From: Paratractidigestivibacter sp963640745
GTDB lineage: Bacteria; Actinomycetota; Coriobacteriia; Coriobacteriales; Atopobiaceae
Assembly: GCA_963640745.1 (NCBI GenBank)
Contig: CAVIBB010000036.1
Location: 1-15,687 of the forward strand
Length of the DNA: 15,687 bases
Reading direction: 5' to 3'
The notes under the pieces are model-generated. The model ran no database searches, was not told the DNA's origin, and saw only the letters and a list, made by a program, of their open reading frames with translations. Positions 13,643-15,687 of the stretch are shown one piece after another; position 1 is the first letter of the stretch, and each line of letters begins with the position of its first letter. The position numbers and the translations under genes were made by a program.

Positions 13643-13648
13643 AGTATA
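13643..13648 (-). promoter_or_regulatory. Candidate cca -10 box
   Basis: TATACT on the minus strand, 38 bp before the chosen start, with a weak GTTAAG 16 bp further up. Position fits; the -35 is poor. Confidence 0.35.
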
Positions 13649-13797
13649 GCAACCGCGGCAGGCCCTTAACGCTGCGCGTCCGCGACGGTCCCGAGGGCAC
13701 GCCCAAGCCGCATTTCCGCATGCGCCCCGTGCGCAAATTGCAGAACATCAATTAGAAAGCCAAGTCAGCGGCCCGTCAAGAAGAACAACCACCTAGC

Positions 13798-13827
13798 AAA
13801 AAAGGAGGCCCGCCGAAGCGGACCTCC
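13798..13827 (-). terminator. Terminator of the cold-shock gene
   Basis: A 10-bp stem (13804-13813 with 13818-13827, one G-U pair) with a TTCG tetraloop on the minus strand, followed by six T residues: a textbook intrinsic terminator 27 bp after the stop. Confidence 0.93.
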
Positions 13828-13854
13828 CTCTCAGCTCAAATATGAAGTACGGAA

Positions 13855-14058
13855 TTAGAGCTTGGTGACGTTGGAAGCCTGGAGCTTGCCGTTCTGACCA
13901 GTGGTGATCTCGAACTGAACAGCCTGGCCCTCGTCCAGAGTCTTGAAGCCGTCCATCTGAATCTCGGAGTAGTGGACGAACAGGTCGTCGCCGTCCTCAC
14001 GAGAGATGAAGCCGTAGCCCTTGTCCGGATTGAACCACTTAACAGTACCCTGAGCCAT
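13855..14058 (-). CDS. Cold-shock domain protein
   Basis: A 67-residue single OB-fold protein binding single-stranded RNA and DNA, acting as an RNA chaperone. The ribonucleoprotein motifs are KGYGFI (13-18) and LFVHYS (26-31), and GTVKWFN opens the domain; length equals the CspA family norm. The ATG has GAAAGG 6 bases upstream. It has its own terminator and no cotranscribed partner. The upstream leader contains a 12-bp palindrome, GCCCCGCGGGGC (14078-14089), just before the ribosome-binding site. Whether it is cold-induced or constitutive cannot be told. Confidence 0.96.
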   Translation of the reverse strand: MAQGTVKWFNPDKGYGFISREDGDDLFVHYSEIQMDGFKTLDEGQAVQFEITTGQNGKLQASNVTKL

Positions 14059-14285
14059 GTCGTGCCTTTCGTTCTTAGCCCCGCGGGGCCAAATGCTGCG
14101 TCCGGGTAGACGCGATACCTTGTGGCTTAGCCACTTTGGTTATGTTACCCCGAAACTCGCTTCGTTTGACCGACAATCCGTTCGGGGGCCATTTGCAGCC
14201 GATGGCGAAAATACGCGACACGCGTGGGCGACGCTTGCCGCGGGCGCCCCCGCGGAAAACCCGACCGCGGCCGCACGCAAAGCGG
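14059..14285. other. Intergenic region upstream of the cold-shock gene
   Basis: No gene is seen. It holds the palindrome at 14078-14089, a hairpin GTGGC-TTA-GCCAC (14122-14134), and a GC-rich dyad CCGCGGG/CCCGCGG (14238-14255) which could weakly stop the glycosyltransferase transcript but has no T run. The cold-shock promoter probably lies in the AT-richer 14110-14180 part. Confidence 0.45.
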
Positions 14286-15401
14286 CTAAGCGTGCGTCGG
14301 CTCCGTCTTGAAGAAGGTCGCGCGGCCGACGCGCTTGACGAAGCGGCCGATGCCCTCCTGCTTGAGGGTGGTGCCGCTCATCTTAACCAGGTGCGCCCAC
14401 CAGGCCGGGTAGTTGATCTTGGGCTTGGGCAGGCCCATGACCTCACAGTAGAACTTCTTGCGGTGCGGGGCGACGTCGTCCATGGAGAGCACGAGCTCGG
14501 GGTCGAGCTTGGCGAAGCACTTCTTGACGCGGTCGCGCACGATCTCGTTGTCCCAGCCGTCGTCGTAAATGGCGCCGAAGCTGTAGTTGAGGCCGCGGAG
14601 GTCATGGGCCTGCCAGACACGCTTATCGGTGACGCCGATGCGCTTCATGATGTCGTACATGTCGTCCCAGCGGTCGAAGGGGCGGGCAACGGCGTCGTCG
14701 GTCTTGTGGTTCTTGGTGGAGCCAGGCAGGTCGCTGCGGTAGTTGTAGTACTCCTTGTCCAGGTAGACGATGGCCTCGGCCTGGCACATGGTCTCGACGA
14801 GGAAGGGGTTGTCCGCCCAGCCGGCGCCGGGGTACTCCGGGAAGGTGATGCCCTTCTCCGAGAGGAAGCCCTTGCGGTAGATCGCGGACCAGATGGACGG
14901 GTGCATGCTGATGAGCTTAGGCTGGTCGCCGACGGTGATGGGCGCCGTCGAGGTCGGGATCTCGCCGGACATGGTCGAGCGATACGGCGCCTGCTTGGCG
15001 GGGTCGTTCCAATAGCGGATATCGGTCCAGGGGGTCTTGACGATATCGATGCGGGCATCGAAGCCGTCGGCGAAGGCGAGCATGTCCTCGTACATGGTCG
15101 GCTCGATCCAGTCGTCGGGCTCGATGATGGATACCCAGTCGCCCTTGGCGAGGCGAAGGCCCATGTTGCAGCCCTGGCCGTAACCACCGTTCGCCTTGTC
15201 GACGAGCACGACGCGAGGGTCTGCGGCCGCGTGGGCGCGGATGATATCGGGGCTCGAGTCGGTGGAGCCGTCGTTAATGCAGAGGACCTCGATGTTCTTG
15301 TGGGTCTGGGCCTCGATGGAGTCGAGGCACTGGTCGAGGTACTTCTCGACGTTGTAGATGGGGACGATGACCGAGACGAGGGACTGGGAGTCGCCGTGCA
15401 T
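14286..15401 (-). CDS. Family 2 glycosyltransferase
   Basis: A GT-A fold, inverting glycosyltransferase of 371 residues that transfers a sugar from a nucleotide-sugar donor to a cell-surface glycan or lipid acceptor. The GT2 opening SVIVPIYNVEKYLDQCLDSI (10-29) is followed by VLCINDGSTDSS (39-50), KANGGYGQGCNMGL (69-82) and the metal-binding EPDDW (94-98, DxD-like). The C-terminal half (about 190-371) has no membrane segment. It resembles the WcaA-type transferases of capsule, teichoic acid or cell-wall glycan loci. The ATG at 15401 has CAGGAGG 7 bases upstream; the open frame to 15446 adds 15 residues without a site. No other glycan gene is in view, so the pathway is unknown. Confidence 0.9.
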   Translation of the reverse strand: MHGDSQSLVSVIVPIYNVEKYLDQCLDSIEAQTHKNIEVLCINDGSTDSSPDIIRAHAAADPRVVLVDKANGGYGQGCNMGLRLAKGDWVSIIEPDDWIEPTMYEDMLAFADGFDARIDIVKTPWTDIRYWNDPAKQAPYRSTMSGEIPTSTAPITVGDQPKLISMHPSIWSAIYRKGFLSEKGITFPEYPGAGWADNPFLVETMCQAEAIVYLDKEYYNYRSDLPGSTKNHKTDDAVARPFDRWDDMYDIMKRIGVTDKRVWQAHDLRGLNYSFGAIYDDGWDNEIVRDRVKKCFAKLDPELVLSMDDVAPHRKKFYCEVMGLPKPKINYPAWWAHLVKMSGTTLKQEGIGRFVKRVGRATFFKTEPTHA

Positions 15402-15438
15402 GAATAACCCTCCTGAGTACGGGTGCGTGACGGACGCA

Positions 15439-15468
15439 ATAATCACTTAATCTTAGCCCATGCCCCAA
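15439..15468 (-). promoter_or_regulatory. Candidate glycosyltransferase promoter
   Basis: On the minus strand TTGGGG (15468-15463), 18 bp, GATTAT (15444-15439). A TAAGAT at 15455-15450 is an alternative -10. Only moderate matches. Confidence 0.3.
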
Positions 15469-15687
15469 TCGCCGCACGTCGGGGACGGGTTACTTTATGC
15501 AGGCGGGGTGGGGGCGCGGGCGCGACCCGCGCGATTCGGCTTGATTCCCGCGGTTCCGCGCGGGATAACCCGCCCCGAAGCAGTTGGAAAATGGGGATGG
15601 GCGACTTATCCCACTTTAAAACTCGATTCGGCGAGTAGAAAACGCGCGCCAACTGGGAAAACACCAGGAAAAAGCGGCCGTATACTC
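15469..15687. other. GC-rich intergenic tail
   Basis: No gene is seen. Two small hairpins occur (GCGCGGG/CCCGCGC at 15514-15532; GCGGG-ATAA-CCCGC at 15560-15573), then the third copy of the dispersed repeat. TATACT at 15681-15686 may be the -10 of a plus-strand gene beyond the window. Confidence 0.4.
15612..15657 (+). repeat. Third copy of the CACTTTAAAA-N11-GAGTAG repeat
   Basis: CACTTTAAAA (15612-15621), 11 bases, GAGTAG (15633-15638), 11 bases, CAACTGGG (15650-15657). The same three blocks occur on the minus strand in the element at 2883-3021, where the last gap is 21 bases. AGTTGG at 15582-15587 mirrors CCAACT at 15649-15654. It could be a solitary repeat or one end of a larger element running out of the window. 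Confidence 0.7.

Noticed and set aside
12190..13755. 521-codon plus-strand frame opposite cca
   Set aside because: Antisense shadow over most of its length; only the last 100 bases beyond cca are kept as a possible remnant.
14238..14255. Glycosyltransferase terminator
   Set aside because: The 7-bp GC dyad has no T run on the minus strand; kept only as a remark.

Overview
The window is GC-rich (roughly two thirds G+C by eye), uses strong purine-rich ribosome-binding sites, has several GTG starts, and encodes CCA in its tRNA genes. Together with the gene families this suggests a high-GC Gram-positive gut anaerobe. A Collinsella/Olsenella-type member of the Coriobacteriia is my best guess, but this is inferred from style and not from a marker-gene search.

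Layout. (1) 1-1956: the 3' part of a butyrate-kinase gene, followed 3 bp later by an AEC-family permease and a strong terminator. (2) 1975-3640, minus strand: an MBL-fold hydrolase and a small four-helix membrane protein, separated by a 139-bp inverted-repeat element. (3) 3776-6243: an M18 aminopeptidase (minus) divergent from a class II glutamine amidotransferase (plus), each side closed by a very regular hairpin. (4) 6279-8831, minus: leucyl-tRNA synthetase. (5) 8832-9343: about 500 bp of non-coding DNA holding a phased 41-bp repeat array that inverts half-way, then a 72-bp direct repeat with a perfect 20-bp palindrome. (6) 9306-9809, minus: a tRNA operon, Gln(CTG) followed by three tandem Glu(CTC) genes, with a good promoter and terminator. 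(7) 9782-12186: an NhaC-type antiporter (minus) divergent from a LysR regulator (plus). (8) 12226-15401, minus: CCA-adding enzyme with HD domain, a cold-shock protein, and a family 2 glycosyltransferase. (9) The last 286 bp is GC-rich intergenic DNA containing a third copy of the repeat seen at 2883-3021.

Most genes are ordinary housekeeping or accessory genes. Translation is a recurrent theme (leuS, tRNAs, cca), but the genes are separately transcribed and do not form a pathway. The likely functional pairs are the kinase with its permease and the LysR regulator with the antiporter.

The unusual content is intergenic. The first item is seven motif copies spaced 41, 41, 41, 20, 41 and 41 bp around a dyad axis upstream of leuS, which looks like a protein-binding array or a structured repeat. 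The second is a dispersed element, CACTTTAAAA-N11-GAGTAG, present three times with invariant spacing; two of the copies read as nearly the same short peptide tail ending in TAG. I cannot name either as a known family from sequence alone.
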